Of a stretch of 54,653 nucleotides of DNA, positions 29,592-38,323 are shown one piece after another. The stretch comes from Sphingomonadaceae bacterium (lineage in GTDB: Bacteria; Pseudomonadota; Alphaproteobacteria; Sphingomonadales; Sphingomonadaceae): the NCBI GenBank assembly GCA_025359425.1, contig JANYGC010000016.1:1-54653 (forward strand). The letters are read 5' to 3'. Position numbers and translations under genes: made by a program. Position 1 is the stretch's first letter; each line of letters starts with the position of its first letter. The notes under the pieces were generated by a model. The model was not told the DNA's origin. It ran no database searches and saw only the letters and a list, made by a program, of their open reading frames with translations.

Positions 29592-30986
29592 ATGTTGCGA
29601 GCCAAATTTTTTGCGCGCACCGCGCTCGGCGTGGCGCTTGCCATGGGCGTTGCCGCTGGCACCGCCAGCCCGGTCTGGGCCAAGGACAAGCCCAAGGACG
29701 CTTCGAAGGAAGCACCCAAGCTATCGCCGTCAAAAGCCTTCATCCCGGTTTATGTTGCTGCGAAGAGCGCGCTGGAAGCCGCTGGCAAGCGCCCTGACGT
29801 TATGGCAGCGCGCCAGGCCGCAGCGGATGCGCAAACCGCGCTGAAGGCAGCACAGAGCAAGAGCGCCAAGGCCGCTGCGCAGGCCAGGTATGATGCCGCC
29901 GCCAAGGCAGTTGGCCCGTTGTTGCTGGCGGAGAAGGCGGCGGTCGATAAGACTGTGGCCACCGCGACCAATGTCGATGACAAATTCCTCGCCGGGCAGC
30001 TGCTGCTCTCGCTTGGGACAACCGCGCTTGACCTGTCGCTGCAACGCCAAGGTGTGCAGATGCAGCTCGATACCGGCAAGATCGGTGCGGCCGACAAGCC
30101 CAAATATCTGATGGTCCTGGGAAACCTCGCCATGGAGATGAAGGATTACGCCGCCGCACGGACCTCGTTCAAGGCAGCCAGCGATGCCGGCGCGGGGCCG
30201 GGTGAAGCGTTGATCAACCTGGCCGATGCTTATATCAAGGACAACCAGACTCCAGCGGGACTCAAGGTGTTGCAGGATGCGGTTGTCAAGACCGGCGCTG
30301 CTGCGCCCGAAGGCTGGATGCGCTATGGCATCGCCACCGCCTACCGCGCCAAGCTGCCGGGCGATGCCGCGATATTTGGCAATGAACTGGTCAGCTTTTA
30401 TCCGACCAAGGAAAACTGGGCGCTGGCGATTGCGGTGGTGCGCGATCTTAACGGTTTTCAGGGGCATGATCAGATTGCGCTGTTGCGCTTGATGCAGCGC
30501 ACCGGCAGCTTCTCGGAAGAGCGCGATTACGTCGAATACATTCAGGCGCTGAGCAAGCGCGGGCTGCCCGGTGAAGCGCTCAAGATCATCGATCAGGGCG
30601 TTGCGGCCGGGCTCATCAAGACGAACGACCAGTTCGTGATGGACGCCCGCAAAGAAGCGACCACCCGCGTTGCCTCGGACAGGAATTCGCTGCCCGGCCA
30701 GGAACGCGAAGCGCGTGCTTCCGCCGCCACAGCAGCGACGATTACCGCTGCGGCTGACACCTTCCTCAGCTATGACCAACCGGCCAAGGCCGAGGAACTG
30801 TACAAGCTGGCATTGGCCAAGCCGGGCGTCGAAACCGCGCGGGTCAATTTGCAGCTCGGGATCGCGCAGTCCGACCAGGGCAAATATGCCGATGCTCAGG
30901 CCAGCTTGGCGAAGGTGACCGATGCGCGCGCACCGATTGCACAGCTGTGGTCAAGCTATGCCAAGGCCAAGGCAGCCGGCAAGTAA
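29592..30986 (+). CDS. Exported TPR-like repeat protein
   Basis: A 464-residue protein with a signal peptide (about residues 1-28, TALGVALAMGVAAGTASPVWA). A Lys/Ala-rich helical region follows. From about residue 150 there are helical hairpins that look like tetratricopeptide repeats, such as YLMVLGNLAMEMKDYAAARTSF-like and GEALINLADAYIKDNQTPAG-like units. No enzyme motif is seen. It is probably a periplasmic or envelope scaffold; the partner is unknown. A GAAGGAGA ribosome site precedes ATG 29592. It has its own terminator downstream and is divergent from gyrA across a 288-base gap with no other gene. Confidence 0.8.
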   Translation: MLRAKFFARTALGVALAMGVAAGTASPVWAKDKPKDASKEAPKLSPSKAFIPVYVAAKSALEAAGKRPDVMAARQAAADAQTALKAAQSKSAKAAAQARYDAAAKAVGPLLLAEKAAVDKTVATATNVDDKFLAGQLLLSLGTTALDLSLQRQGVQMQLDTGKIGAADKPKYLMVLGNLAMEMKDYAAARTSFKAASDAGAGPGEALINLADAYIKDNQTPAGLKVLQDAVVKTGAAAPEGWMRYGIATAYRAKLPGDAAIFGNELVSFYPTKENWALAIAVVRDLNGFQGHDQIALLRLMQRTGSFSEERDYVEYIQALSKRGLPGEALKIIDQGVAAGLIKTNDQFVMDARKEATTRVASDRNSLPGQEREARASAATAATITAAADTFLSYDQPAKAEELYKLALAKPGVETARVNLQLGIAQSDQGKYADAQASLAKVTDARAPIAQLWSSYAKAKAAGK

Positions 30987-31012
30987 GCTGCGGCAATCGC
31001 AACAAAAACGGG

Positions 31013-31041
31013 AAGGGCGGCGGGCAACTGCCGCCCTTTTT
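31013..31041 (+). terminator. Rho-independent terminator after the TPR gene
   Basis: AAGGGCGGC (31013-31021) pairs perfectly with GCCGCCCTT (31030-31038) around an 8-base loop, followed by TTT and further T-rich sequence. It lies between the convergent TPR and carbonic anhydrase genes and probably serves the former; the reverse strand has a T-run only a few bases further on. Confidence 0.9.
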
Positions 31042-31049
31042 GCATGCGC

Positions 31050-31688
31050 TCAGATCGGCGCGAAGTCGCCGCTTGCCTCATCGAGAATGTGCAGCAACCC
31101 GTCCGAGATTGCAAAGAACGCCCCGCGCAGCTTAAGCTCGCCGCTGCGTTCTTTCTGAAGCACGCAAGGGAATGTCCGCAGGTTGGCGAGGCTGACCTTG
31201 ACCCCGGCCAGTTCCATCGCACGTTCGGCTTCAGCGCCTTCGTCGCCGTGATCGTGCACGACCGCTTCGCGCGCCTCATCCAGCATCGAAATCCAGTCGG
31301 CGATGAACCCGCCTTCGCCCGGCTCGGTGCCAACCATCTCGCGGGTCAGCGCAGCCTTGCAGCCGCCGCACATCCCGTGTCCTAACACCACGATCTGCCG
31401 GACTTTGACTACCTGCAGGGCAAATTCCAGCGCGGCGGAAACGCCGTGGTGTCCCGGGGAGGTTTCGAACGGGGGCACTAGCGCGGCGACGTTGCGGACT
31501 ACGAAAATCTCGCCCGGATCGACATCGAAGATCTGCGCCGGATCGACGCGGCTGTCGGAACAGGCGATCACCATCAGCTTGGGCGATTGCCCTTCGCTGG
31601 CCAGCCGATCAAACCGTTCCCTTTGCTCGCGATAGGCTCCGCTGCGAAACCGCCGATAGCCTTCGATCAAGGTCGCGAATTCGGGCAT
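31050..31688 (-). CDS. Beta-class carbonic anhydrase
   Basis: A 212-residue zinc enzyme that interconverts CO2 and bicarbonate. The zinc ligands and the Asp-Arg dyad are visible: C43, D45 and R47 in ACSDSR, then H102 and C105 in GHGMCGG. It is the last gene of an sbtA-sbtB-carbonic anhydrase unit. Its ATG shares one base with the sbtB stop (TGATG). This context suggests that it works on bicarbonate taken up by SbtA, supplying CO2 or bicarbonate to carboxylases. Confidence 0.95.
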   Translation of the reverse strand: MPEFATLIEGYRRFRSGAYREQRERFDRLASEGQSPKLMVIACSDSRVDPAQIFDVDPGEIFVVRNVAALVPPFETSPGHHGVSAALEFALQVVKVRQIVVLGHGMCGGCKAALTREMVGTEPGEGGFIADWISMLDEAREAVVHDHGDEGAEAERAMELAGVKVSLANLRTFPCVLQKERSGELKLRGAFFAISDGLLHILDEASGDFAPI

Positions 31689-31996
31689 CAGAAACGCTCA
31701 CCGCGGATCACTTCGATATCCCACATGGTCAGCAGCAGTCCGTGACTGGTCAGCACCGGCGCGAGCGCCTCGGCCAACGCGGCGGCTTTGTCGGCCGAAG
31801 CGATAGTCAGCACCAGCGCCTTGTCAGCCCCGGTGACGCGCTCTTCGTGCCAGCGCCCGTCGCGGCCGCTGCCGGCGGTAACGGGCAGCACGGTCCAACC
31901 GGTGATCCCGGCGGCGTCGATGGCCGCCGTCACTCGCCTGACCAAGGGCCCGTCGGCGAGGATTTCGATGCGCTTGCGAATGACAGTTTCGATCAT
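31688..31996 (-). CDS. sbtB: PII-like regulator of the SbtB type
   Basis: A 102-residue protein with a PII-like ferredoxin-fold pattern: ETVIRKRIEILADGPLVRRVTAAIDAAG, then GWTVLPVTAGSGR and the C-terminal MWDIEVIRGERF. Cyanobacterial SbtB forms trimers that bind adenyl nucleotides and control the bicarbonate transporter SbtA. This copy lies 9 bases after an sbtA-type gene. It lacks the C-terminal CGPEGC-type redox loop that I recall from cyanobacterial SbtB and ends at EVIRGERF. Nucleotide specificity cannot be told from sequence. It could also be called a generic PII-like protein. Confidence 0.82.
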   Translation of the reverse strand: MIETVIRKRIEILADGPLVRRVTAAIDAAGITGWTVLPVTAGSGRDGRWHEERVTGADKALVLTIASADKAAALAEALAPVLTSHGLLLTMWDIEVIRGERF

Positions 31997-32005
31997 GGTC
32001 CAGTC

Positions 32006-32968
32006 CTATCCCAGCATCCGGGTCGCTGCGGCGATCAGCCCGATGTTGATCAAGATGTTGAACGGAAAGGTGACCGAGAGCGACATCGAGAGGTAAATCC
32101 CCGGATCAGCCTGCGGCAGCGCAAGGCGCATCGCCGCAGGCACCGCGATGTAGCTCGCGCTGGCACAAAGCACGGCAAAGGCGGCGAGGGTTCCGCCATC
32201 CAGTCCGACCAGATGGCCCGCGATCAGTCCCACCATCCCGTTGACCAACGGGAAGAGGACCGCCAGCGCGACGAGCCGCCAGTTGAGCGCGCGGGTAGCC
32301 ATCAACCGCCGCGCTGCGATCAGCCCCATGTCGAGCAGAAACAGGCAGAGCACGCCCTTGAAGCCGCTCTCGAACAAGGGCTGGACATCCTTGTAGCGCT
32401 GCGGCCCGGCGATAAACCCGATCGCGAAACTGCCGAGCAGCAGGACTACCGAAGCGTTGAGGAAGACTTCGCGCAGCATTTCTCCGGGGCGCTGACCCGT
32501 ATCGACGCTGCCGCGCCGCGCCAGCAGCAGGCCGGAGAGAATCGCCGGAGTCTCCATCACCGCCAGCACTGCGACCATGTAGCCTGCGACCGGCAGGCCG
32601 CCGCCGCCGAGCATCTCGTTCGCGGTGACGAAAGTCACCACGCTGACCGAACCATAATGCGCCGCGACCGCCCCGGCGTTGATTTGATCGAGCCGGGCGA
32701 ATGCACGCAGCGCGGCATAGACGGCAAAGGGCAGCGCGAAGCTGGTGACCAGCCCCAGCAACAGTGCCGTGCCGATCTCTGCGTTGACGCCTGATTTGGC
32801 GACGGCAACCCCGCCCTTAAGGCCGATTGCAGCCATCAGGTAAAGCGACATGCCTTTGGCAATCGCCTCGGGTATCGACAAATCGGAGCGGGCGAAAGCG
32901 GCTAGCAGGCCGAGGACGAAAAACAGGATGACAGGCGAAGCAAAGGTCGAAAGGGCCACCGAGTCCAT
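32006..32968 (-). CDS. sbtA: Sodium-dependent bicarbonate transporter, SbtA family
   Basis: A 320-residue integral membrane protein with about ten hydrophobic segments, of the SbtA (formerly DUF897) family. It opens with [43 protein letters not shown], typical of the family, and contains [15 protein letters not shown] and [21 protein letters not shown], expected bicarbonate/sodium-site regions. SbtA imports bicarbonate in cyanobacteria. The next genes encode an SbtB-like PII protein and a beta-carbonic anhydrase, which supports the assignment. ATG 32968 is preferred; the longer frame runs into lipA antisense. It is divergent from lipA. Confidence 0.88.
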   Translation of the reverse strand: MDSVALSTFASPVILFFVLGLLAAFARSDLSIPEAIAKGMSLYLMAAIGLKGGVAVAKSGVNAEIGTALLLGLVTSFALPFAVYAALRAFARLDQINAGAVAAHYGSVSVVTFVTANEMLGGGGLPVAGYMVAVLAVMETPAILSGLLLARRGSVDTGQRPGEMLREVFLNASVVLLLGSFAIGFIAGPQRYKDVQPLFESGFKGVLCLFLLDMGLIAARRLMATRALNWRLVALAVLFPLVNGMVGLIAGHLVGLDGGTLAAFAVLCASASYIAVPAAMRLALPQADPGIYLSMSLSVTFPFNILINIGLIAAATRMLG

Positions 32969-33023
32969 GCCCCGGCAACTAGTGCCATTGGCAAGCGCTG
33001 GCAAGGCGACTAGATGCGCGGAG

Positions 33024-33956
33024 ATGAACGACATCTCTTCCGTCCCCAGACCCGAACGCCAACGCAAGCCTGACTGGATCCGGGTCAAGGCTCCGACCAG
33101 CAAGGGCTATGGTGAAACGCGCGCACTCATGCGCGAGCTTGGCCTCAACACCGTGTGCGAGGAAGCGGCCTGCCCGAACATCGGCGAATGCTGGACCAAG
33201 AAGCACGCGACGGTGATGATCTTGGGCGATGTCTGCACGCGGGCCTGCGCGTTCTGCAACGTCAAGACCGGGATGCCGCGCGCGGTCGATCTACTGGAAC
33301 CGGAAAACGTGGCGATCGCGGCAGCCAAGCTGGGACTTTCGCATATTGTGATCACCTCGGTTGATCGGGACGATCTGCCCGATGGCGGGGCAGGGCAATT
33401 CGTCAAGGTGATCGAAGCGCTGCGCCGCAACACGCCGGGCACGACGATTGAAATTCTCACCCCCGATTTTCGCGGCAAAATGCGCGGCGCAGTCGAAGCG
33501 ATCGTCGCGGCCGGGCCCGACGTTTACAACCATAACCTCGAGACCGTCCCGCGGCTCTATCCCACGATCCGCCCCGGCGCGCGCTATTACGCGTCGCTGC
33601 GGCTGCTCGAAGAGGTAAAGGTCCACGATCCGCTGATCTTCACCAAATCGGGGGTCATGCTGGGGTTGGGCGAGCAACGGCTGGAAGTGCATCAGGTGAT
33701 GGACGACATGCGTACCGTCGGGATCGATTTCCTGACCATGGGGCAATATCTGCAGCCCACGCCCAGGCACACGAAGGTGATCGAATTTGTCCCTCTGAAG
33801 GCGTTCGATGCCTATGGCTCGATCGCGCGGGCCAAGGGTTTCCTGCAAGTCGCCGCCACCCCGCTGACCCGCTCGAGCTATCACGCTGGCGACGATTTCC
33901 GGGCGATGCGCGCTGCGCGTGAGGCGCAGCACGCCAAGGCGGCGCAGCGCGCCTGA
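33024..33956 (+). CDS. lipA: Lipoyl synthase
   Basis: Radical-SAM enzyme that inserts sulfur into octanoyl groups of lipoyl domains, 310 residues. The auxiliary cluster cysteines are C45, C50 and C56 in [12 protein letters not shown]. The SAM-cluster cysteines are C71, C75 and C78 in CTRACAFC. The C-terminal RSSYHAGDD supplies the serine ligand. The enzyme would serve the lipoyl domain of PdhB in this window as well as E2 proteins. ATG 33024 is the start; its stop codon shares a base with the next gene (TGATG). Confidence 0.97.
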   Translation: MNDISSVPRPERQRKPDWIRVKAPTSKGYGETRALMRELGLNTVCEEAACPNIGECWTKKHATVMILGDVCTRACAFCNVKTGMPRAVDLLEPENVAIAAAKLGLSHIVITSVDRDDLPDGGAGQFVKVIEALRRNTPGTTIEILTPDFRGKMRGAVEAIVAAGPDVYNHNLETVPRLYPTIRPGARYYASLRLLEEVKVHDPLIFTKSGVMLGLGEQRLEVHQVMDDMRTVGIDFLTMGQYLQPTPRHTKVIEFVPLKAFDAYGSIARAKGFLQVAATPLTRSSYHAGDDFRAMRAAREAQHAKAAQRA

Positions 33957-34417
33957 TGCCCGGGATCAGTGAAACCCGGCAAATGCCCTACAGCGCCGAA
34001 CAGATGTTCGAGCTGGTCGCCGACGTCGCACGCTATGCGGAGTTTCTGCCGTGGGTTGTCGGCACCCGGGTGCGCTCGGACAGCGAAACCGAAATGACCG
34101 CCGACCTGCTTGTCGGTTTCAACGCTTTGCGTGAAACATTTACCTCGCGGGTTGAAAAGGAGCGCCCGAGCGAGATCCGGGTCCACTACCTCGACGGACC
34201 GATGCGCGATCTCGACAATCTATGGAAATTTCGGGATACGCCAGATGGTTGCGAGGTTGATTTCGCAGTCAGGTTTACCTTTCGCAACGCGGTATTCGAG
34301 GCGCTGGCGGGGCAATATTTCGAACGCGCATTTCGCAAGATGGTCGCTGCGTTCGAAACGCGCGCGAACGAGCTTTACGGCAGCAACAATTCCAGCGCGA
34401 CCACCGCCGCGCGGTAG
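33956..34417 (+). CDS. START-like COQ10/RatA family protein
   Basis: A 153-residue polyketide-cyclase/START-type protein. The start TRQMPYSAEQMFELVADVARYAEFLPWV and the later GPMRDLDNLWKFRD are the hallmark of COQ10-like coenzyme Q-binding proteins. Bacterial members were also called RatA because one was described as a ribosome-association toxin. A quinone-chaperone role is more likely for an alphaproteobacterium, but this is family knowledge, not seen here. It is coupled to lipA by TGATG, and its last 43 bases overlap the convergent cinA gene. Confidence 0.88.
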   Translation: MPGISETRQMPYSAEQMFELVADVARYAEFLPWVVGTRVRSDSETEMTADLLVGFNALRETFTSRVEKERPSEIRVHYLDGPMRDLDNLWKFRDTPDGCEVDFAVRFTFRNAVFEALAGQYFERAFRKMVAAFETRANELYGSNNSSATTAAR

Positions 34418-34887
34418 CGCACCTCGGCGCGACTGAGCGGCTCGAACCAACGTTCTTCGGCCAGCACTTCGTCGGTACCGCGCAACGCCCGAGCGAAGAC
34501 CACGGTGCCGACCGGTTTCAGTTCGGTGCCGCCGTCCGGCCCGGCAATCCCGCTGATCGAGACGGTCACATCGGCATTGCTGCGCTTGAGCGCGCCTTGC
34601 GCCATGGCCCAGGCGCAAGCGATTGAAACCGCGCCGAAGGCATCGATGATGTCGCTCGACACCCCGAGCAACTCGATCTTCGATTCGTTCGAATAGGTCA
34701 CGAATCCCCGGTCGAGCACCGCCGATGATCCGGCAATCTCGGTGATCGCCGCAGCGACCAATCCGCCAGTGCAGCTTTCGGCGAGCGCCACAGTGCGCCC
34801 TGCCGCGCGGTTCTCAGCGACCACCCGCGCGGCGAGCGTCAGCAGTTCCTCGGGCAGTATTCCGCCATTGCTGGTCAAGTCGGACAA
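34375..34887 (-). CDS. CinA C-terminal family, nicotinamide-nucleotide amidase-like
   Basis: A 170-residue stand-alone C-terminal CinA domain, as in E. coli PncC, which deamidates nicotinamide mononucleotide. Motifs include AESCTGGLVAAAIT near residue 36, FVTYSNESKIELLGV and SISGIAGPDGGTELKPVGTV. After GAVS, where many members have an acidic pair, it reads IACAWAMA, so one region is unusual. It lies downstream of ispDF, separated by 102 bases that hold no recognisable gene. Confidence 0.88.
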   Translation of the reverse strand: MSDLTSNGGILPEELLTLAARVVAENRAAGRTVALAESCTGGLVAAAITEIAGSSAVLDRGFVTYSNESKIELLGVSSDIIDAFGAVSIACAWAMAQGALKRSNADVTVSISGIAGPDGGTELKPVGTVVFARALRGTDEVLAEERWFEPLSRAEVRYRAAVVALELLLP

Positions 34888-34989
34888 GCCGACATCATCT
34901 GGTAATCGTGCGCCATTGGCAGGTCATCCTCGAACGTATGGTCAGTTGCCATTTGCAGGTTACCGCGCCGCAAAGCTAGCCCTGTCGCT

Positions 34990-36147
34990 TCACCCCGGCA
35001 GCAGCGTCACCAGCGCCTGCGCGGCAATGCCCTCGCCGCGCCCGGTAAAACCGAGCCGCTCGGTGGTGGTCGCCTTGACACTTACCGCAGAAACATCGGT
35101 GCCGAACAATTCGGCCAAACGCGCGCGCATCGCCTCGCGGTGCGGGCCGATTTTCGGTGCCTCGCAGATGATCGTCAGGTCGACATTGCCGACGCGGTAA
35201 CCCGCCTCGGCCGCAAGCCTGACTGCGTGGAGCAGGAACCGGTCCGAACTCGCCCCGCGCCACTGGGCATCGCCGGGCGGGAAGTGGCTGCCGATATCGC
35301 CCGCGCCGATCGCGCCGAGCACGGCATCGACCAGGGCATGGATCGCGACGTCGGCGTCGCTGTGCCCGGCCAGCCCGCGCGGGTGATCGAGCTTGACCCC
35401 GCACAGCCATAGTTCCTCGCCGTCGGCGAGGCGGTGGACGTCATATCCGGTGCCGACCCGAATGGGGGCGAGCGCTGCGGCGAAATCCCCGGCAAAGGTC
35501 AATTTGTGCAATGCTTCGTCTCCATCGACCAGCGCAACAGTCACACCTGCCGCTTGCGCCACCTGTGCATCATCGCCGGCATTGGCCGGCCCGGTCCACG
35601 CACGGTGTGCCGCGAGAATGGCGCCAAAGCGGAATGCCTGCGGGGTCTGGACCCGGCGCAGATCTTCGCGCGGGGCAGGGGTGCCCATGGTCTCGCCCTC
35701 GGTACGGACGAGGCTGTCGACCACCGGCAGCACCGGGATCGCTGCTTCGGAATGATCGAGCGCGAGCGACAGCCGCTCGATCACCGATTGCGGCAGCATG
35801 GGGCGGGCCGCATCGTGGATCAGCACACGGTTGGGCGCGTCCGCAACCAGCGCCTCAAGTGCCAGCCGAACCGATTCCTGCCGGGTCGCTCCTCCAGTGA
35901 CCAACCGAACTCCCGCAACACCCTGCAACGCAGCCGCCGCGATCTCGTCCGTACCGGCTGGAATGGCCACCACAATCGGCGCAATCCCGGCCGCAACCAG
36001 CGCCTCAGCCGAATGCCGCACCACCGGTTTGCCGCGCCACCGCGCGAATTGCTTGGGCAAGGGCTGCCCGGCGCGCAGACCTTGCCCGGCGGCGACAATT
36101 ACACCGGCAGTTTTTGGGGGGGCGGTGCGGGGAAGGCCGGAGGTCAT
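34990..36147 (-). CDS. ispDF: Bifunctional IspD/IspF enzyme of the MEP pathway
   Basis: A 385-residue fusion. The N-terminal CDP-ME synthase domain (about residues 1-220) has AGVIVAAGQGLRAG and VLIHDAARPM. The C-terminal MEcPP synthase domain (from about 225) has RVGTGYDVHRL, GHSDADVAIHALVDAVLGA and KATTTERLGFTGRGEG. These are the third and fifth steps of non-mevalonate isoprenoid synthesis; the fusion is common in alphaproteobacteria. It is divergent from dusB across 74 bases. Confidence 0.97.
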   Translation of the reverse strand: MTSGLPRTAPPKTAGVIVAAGQGLRAGQPLPKQFARWRGKPVVRHSAEALVAAGIAPIVVAIPAGTDEIAAAALQGVAGVRLVTGGATRQESVRLALEALVADAPNRVLIHDAARPMLPQSVIERLSLALDHSEAAIPVLPVVDSLVRTEGETMGTPAPREDLRRVQTPQAFRFGAILAAHRAWTGPANAGDDAQVAQAAGVTVALVDGDEALHKLTFAGDFAAALAPIRVGTGYDVHRLADGEELWLCGVKLDHPRGLAGHSDADVAIHALVDAVLGAIGAGDIGSHFPPGDAQWRGASSDRFLLHAVRLAAEAGYRVGNVDLTIICEAPKIGPHREAMRARLAELFGTDVSAVSVKATTTERLGFTGRGEGIAAQALVTLLPG

Positions 36148-36221
36148 AGCCCGATTGCGGTATAGGCTTGCCGCCGGCGGAGCAATTGCCTATGTGCTGC
36201 CCAAATTTTAGGCAGATGTAG

Positions 36222-37238
36222 ATGACCGCGTTTCCCGTCCCGCCGCAGCTGGCGCCGATCATGGTCGGTCCGGTCCGGATCGATTGCCCGGTGATCCTCG
36301 CCCCGATGACCGGGGTGACCGATCTGCCGTTCCGCCGGCTCGTGCGCAAATTCGGTTCGGGGCTCAATGTCACCGAGATGATCGCGAGCCCGGCGGCGAT
36401 CCGCGAAACCCGGCAATCGCTGCAAAAGTCTGAATGGGATCCGATCGAAGAGCCGGTGTCGATGCAGCTGGTCGGGTGCGAACCCGCGCAGATGGCCGAG
36501 GCGGCCAGGCTCCAGCAGGATCGCGGCGCGGCGATCATCGACATCAACATGGGCTGCCCGGTCAAGAAAGTGGTCAACGGCGATGCCGGATCGGCCTTGA
36601 TGCGCGACCTGCCGCTCGCCACTGCGCTGATCAAGGCGACGGTCGCGGCGGTCGATGTGCCGGTCACGGTCAAGATGCGGATGGGTTGGTGTCACGACAG
36701 CCTCAACGCCCCCGAACTGGCGCGCATCGCCGAAGACCTTGGTGCCAAGATGGTCTCGGTCCACGGCCGCACCCGCAACCAGATGTACCGGGGCGACGCC
36801 GACTGGGCCTTCGTCCGCGCGGTCAAGGACGCGGTCAAGATCCCGGTGATCGTCAACGGCGATATCTGCACCATCGAAGATGCTGCCCAAGCGCTCGCCC
36901 AATCGGGCGCCGACGGGGTGATGATCGGGCGCGGGGCTTATGGGCGGCCGTGGTTCCTCTCGCAGGTCATGCACTGGTTGCGTACCGGCGAGCAGCAACC
37001 CGACCCCGCTACCGACACGCTGTTTGCCGTCGTGCTGGAACACTACGATGCAATGCTCGAGCTGTATGGTACGGTCACCGGAGTCAATATGGCGCGCAAG
37101 CATCTCGCTTGGTACACCAAAGGCCTGCCCGGTTCGGCGGCATTCCGTAATCAAGTGAACTTCATCGATGATCCTGCTGAAGTTGTTCGGCAATTGCATG
37201 GTTTCTTTGGTCCGTTCCTGAACCGCCAAGCGGCTTGA
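36222..37238 (+). CDS. dusB: tRNA-dihydrouridine synthase, DusB type
   Basis: A flavoenzyme of 338 residues that reduces uridines in the tRNA D loop. The FMN-binding start reads [22 protein letters not shown]. The active-site cysteine is C112 in NMGCPVKKV, followed by KMRMGW and [14 protein letters not shown]. It is the first gene of the ntr cluster and its stop overlaps ntrB (TGATG). This nifR3-like dusB before ntrBC is the classic alphaproteobacterial order. Confidence 0.96.
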   Translation: MTAFPVPPQLAPIMVGPVRIDCPVILAPMTGVTDLPFRRLVRKFGSGLNVTEMIASPAAIRETRQSLQKSEWDPIEEPVSMQLVGCEPAQMAEAARLQQDRGAAIIDINMGCPVKKVVNGDAGSALMRDLPLATALIKATVAAVDVPVTVKMRMGWCHDSLNAPELARIAEDLGAKMVSVHGRTRNQMYRGDADWAFVRAVKDAVKIPVIVNGDICTIEDAAQALAQSGADGVMIGRGAYGRPWFLSQVMHWLRTGEQQPDPATDTLFAVVLEHYDAMLELYGTVTGVNMARKHLAWYTKGLPGSAAFRNQVNFIDDPAEVVRQLHGFFGPFLNRQAA

Positions 37239-38323
37239 TGCCCGACGCGTCGCGCCAGCTTGCCAGCCTGTCGCACGCGGTGCTGCTGCTCGGACCGGGC
37301 CAAGCGGTAACGGCGGCTAACCCTGCGGCGGAGCAGTTGCTCGGGCAGAGTTTCCGCCGCCTCGCAGGCCGCGCGATCGGCGAGCACTTGCGTTTCGATG
37401 AGCCGCTGCTCGCAGCACGCATAGCCGAAACCGATGCGCAGCTCTCGGCGCGGGCGACCGGCGTGCAGATTACCGGGCAGGGCCCGCGCCGGGTCGATGT
37501 CACAGTCGGTCCGGTGATTGACCAGCCGGGCTGGCAGGTTCTGACTTTGAATGACGTTCGCGGCGCCGAAGCAATGCGCGAGACGCAGGGTTCGAGCGAC
37601 GATTCGGTGTTGCGCGCGCCCGAAGTGCTGGCGCACGAGATCAAGAACCCGCTCGCCGGTATTCGCGGCGCAGCGCAGCTCATCGCGCGCAAGCTGGACG
37701 GGCAAGACCTCGCGCTGACCACTCTGATCGCCGACGAAGTTGACCGGATTGCCAAGCTGATCGACCAGATGCAATCGCTATCACGCCGCACCGTGCCCGA
37801 CTTGCAGCCGTGCAACCTCCACGAAGCGGTTCGCCGCGCCCGCGCGGTGATGGAAGCAGGCGGCAAGTCGCCCGCGATCATCGAGGAATTCGATCCCTCG
37901 CTGCCCCCGGTGCTCGGCAATATCGATGCGCTGGTCCAGGTCTTGATCAACCTGTTCGCCAATGCCGCCGATGCCACCGCCAAGACCGCCAAACCCAAGA
38001 TCGTGGTTCGATCACGCTTTGCCAGCGGGTTGCAACTTCATCGCACCACCGATGGCAGCGCGGTGCGCTTGCCGATCGAGCTGCGGGTCAGCGACAACGG
38101 CCCGGGGATCGACGCTGCGGTGCGCGATCACATTTTCGAACCGTTCGTCTCGTCCAAGAAGAGCGGGCAGGGACTGGGGCTGGCCTTGGTCCGCCGGCTG
38201 GTCGGGGATATGAACGGACGCGTAACCTACGACCGCGACGACATCACCGGCTGGACGCACTTCCGCGTGCACCTGCCGATTGCCAGCGAAGGTCGCCGGG
38301 CCCTTCGCGAGGTGGCGGCATGA
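37238..38323 (+). CDS. ntrB: Nitrogen regulation sensor histidine kinase NtrB
   Basis: A cytoplasmic kinase of 361 residues. An N-terminal PAS-like domain covers about residues 1-115. The phosphoacceptor is H133 in LAHEIKNPLAGIRGAAQL. The ATP-binding domain carries the N box INLFANAADAT and the G boxes DNGPGID and KKSGQGLGLALV. It phosphorylates NtrC under nitrogen limitation, controlled by PII proteins. The ATG overlaps the dusB stop; a TTG one codon earlier is possible. The stop overlaps ntrC by ATGA. Confidence 0.95.
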   Translation: MPDASRQLASLSHAVLLLGPGQAVTAANPAAEQLLGQSFRRLAGRAIGEHLRFDEPLLAARIAETDAQLSARATGVQITGQGPRRVDVTVGPVIDQPGWQVLTLNDVRGAEAMRETQGSSDDSVLRAPEVLAHEIKNPLAGIRGAAQLIARKLDGQDLALTTLIADEVDRIAKLIDQMQSLSRRTVPDLQPCNLHEAVRRARAVMEAGGKSPAIIEEFDPSLPPVLGNIDALVQVLINLFANAADATAKTAKPKIVVRSRFASGLQLHRTTDGSAVRLPIELRVSDNGPGIDAAVRDHIFEPFVSSKKSGQGLGLALVRRLVGDMNGRVTYDRDDITGWTHFRVHLPIASEGRRALREVAA

